From Erpobdella octoculata (taxonomy: Eukaryota; Annelida; Clitellata; Hirudinida; Erpobdellidae), in NCBI GenBank assembly GCA_963978895.1, contig OZ022246.1:18602049-18666048 (forward strand): a DNA stretch of 64,000 nt. The letters are read 5' to 3'. The notes below the pieces were generated by a model, which was not told the origin of the DNA, did no database searches, and saw nothing but the letters and a program-made list of their open reading frames with translations. Positions 63,726-64,000 of the stretch are shown here, in pieces. The stretch's first letter is position 1; every line of letters begins with the position of its first letter. A program made the translations under genes and the position numbers.

Positions 63726-64000
63726 ATGGAATCGAAAAATAAAAATAAATTGAATTGCGACGGCGGTCATTTTGAAAACTCAAAAGACAAAACCACGCAC
63801 GACAAGGGGCAAAACGAGGTACCCCAAGTTGCTTTCACAAAAAATCCTCCAAAAACATTTACACAAACTGCTCAGATTCAGGAAGGGAACACTCCAACCG
63901 AGATGAGAACTCAAACTGGCTTCCCTGATGATGTAACAACTAATTTGTCCAAACCAACTTTCAAAACAAAATGGACTAAAGAGCAGTATAAAGAGTTGAT
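63726..64000 (+). CDS. 5' end of an unfinished ORF, perhaps an RLE-LINE or LINE-like protein
   Basis: ATG 63726 (acaaaATGg context) opens a frame that is still open at the window edge (91 codons). Composition is polar (MESKNKNKLNCDGGHFENSK) with FTQTAQIQEGNTPTEM and ends KPTFKTKWTKEQYKEL. The WTKEQYKEL motif resembles the W-T-x-E-x-Y-x-E start found at the N-terminus of some invertebrate LINE proteins of the R2/NeSL type, which would fit its place next to a microsatellite. A host gene is equally possible; the rest lies outside the window. Confidence 0.45.
   Translation, partial: MESKNKNKLNCDGGHFENSKDKTTHDKGQNEVPQVAFTKNPPKTFTQTAQIQEGNTPTEMRTQTGFPDDVTTNLSKPTFKTKWTKEQYKEL

Overview
This is a non-coding-dominated, AT-rich stretch of an animal nuclear genome. 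The evidence is spliceable EF-hand exons with GT/AG signals, tRNA-derived SINEs, many decayed non-LTR and LTR retrotransposons, a Penelope-like element, hAT and mariner-type remnants, Helitron-like ends and very long microsatellites. There is no operon or prokaryotic gene organisation. The element repertoire (CsRn1-like tRNA-Trp-type primer site, Penelope-like GIY-YIG endonuclease, restriction-like-endonuclease LINEs, CR1/L2-group LINEs) suggests an invertebrate. The species cannot be named from the sequence alone.

The only convincing host gene is on the minus strand. Three exons (38480-38365, 26097-25933, 7041-6832), all joined in phase 2, can encode an EF-hand calcium-binding protein whose introns are about 12 and 19 kb. 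Almost everything between 6.8 and 38.5 kb is therefore intronic and filled with mobile DNA.

Layout. 1-4.8 kb: a satellite with a 763-bp unit carrying GC-rich palindromes. 5-8.9 kb: SINE, exon 3 and unannotated intron. 9.1-11.1 kb: Penelope-like fragment between inverted pseudo-LTRs, each carrying a hammerhead-ribozyme-like motif. 13.5-14.6 kb: about 1.09 kb of pure (ACTC)n. 17.9-19.8 kb: short non-autonomous LTR element. 20-24.9 kb: MITE-like palindromes, inverted minisatellites, microsatellites. 25.4-26.4 kb: mariner-type MITE and exon 2. 27.0-29.4 kb: DNA transposon with terminal inverted repeats and a broken ORF. 31.0-34.8 kb: nearly complete LINE with ORF1 and ORF2. 35.9-38.0 kb: 157-bp satellite split by a LINE. 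38.4 kb: exon 1. 40.1-45.4 kb: LTR retrotransposon whose only ORF is a coiled-coil/repeat/integrase protein, with a LINE nested in its 5' LTR. 45.5-46.7 kb: second 157-bp satellite array split by a SINE. 46.7-51.8 kb: Helitron-like end and hAT patchwork. 52.7-62 kb: (ATGT)n tracts separated by a gag-protease LTR element, a CR1/L2-group LINE and the 3' half of a LINE with a restriction-like endonuclease. 63.2-64 kb: (AAT)n followed by what may be the start of another LINE that runs off the window.

Most coding sequences are self-replication genes of mobile elements and most carry stops, frameshifts or truncations. The intact ones are the 834-aa integrase-type ORF, the 650-aa LINE RT segment and the RLE LINE segment.
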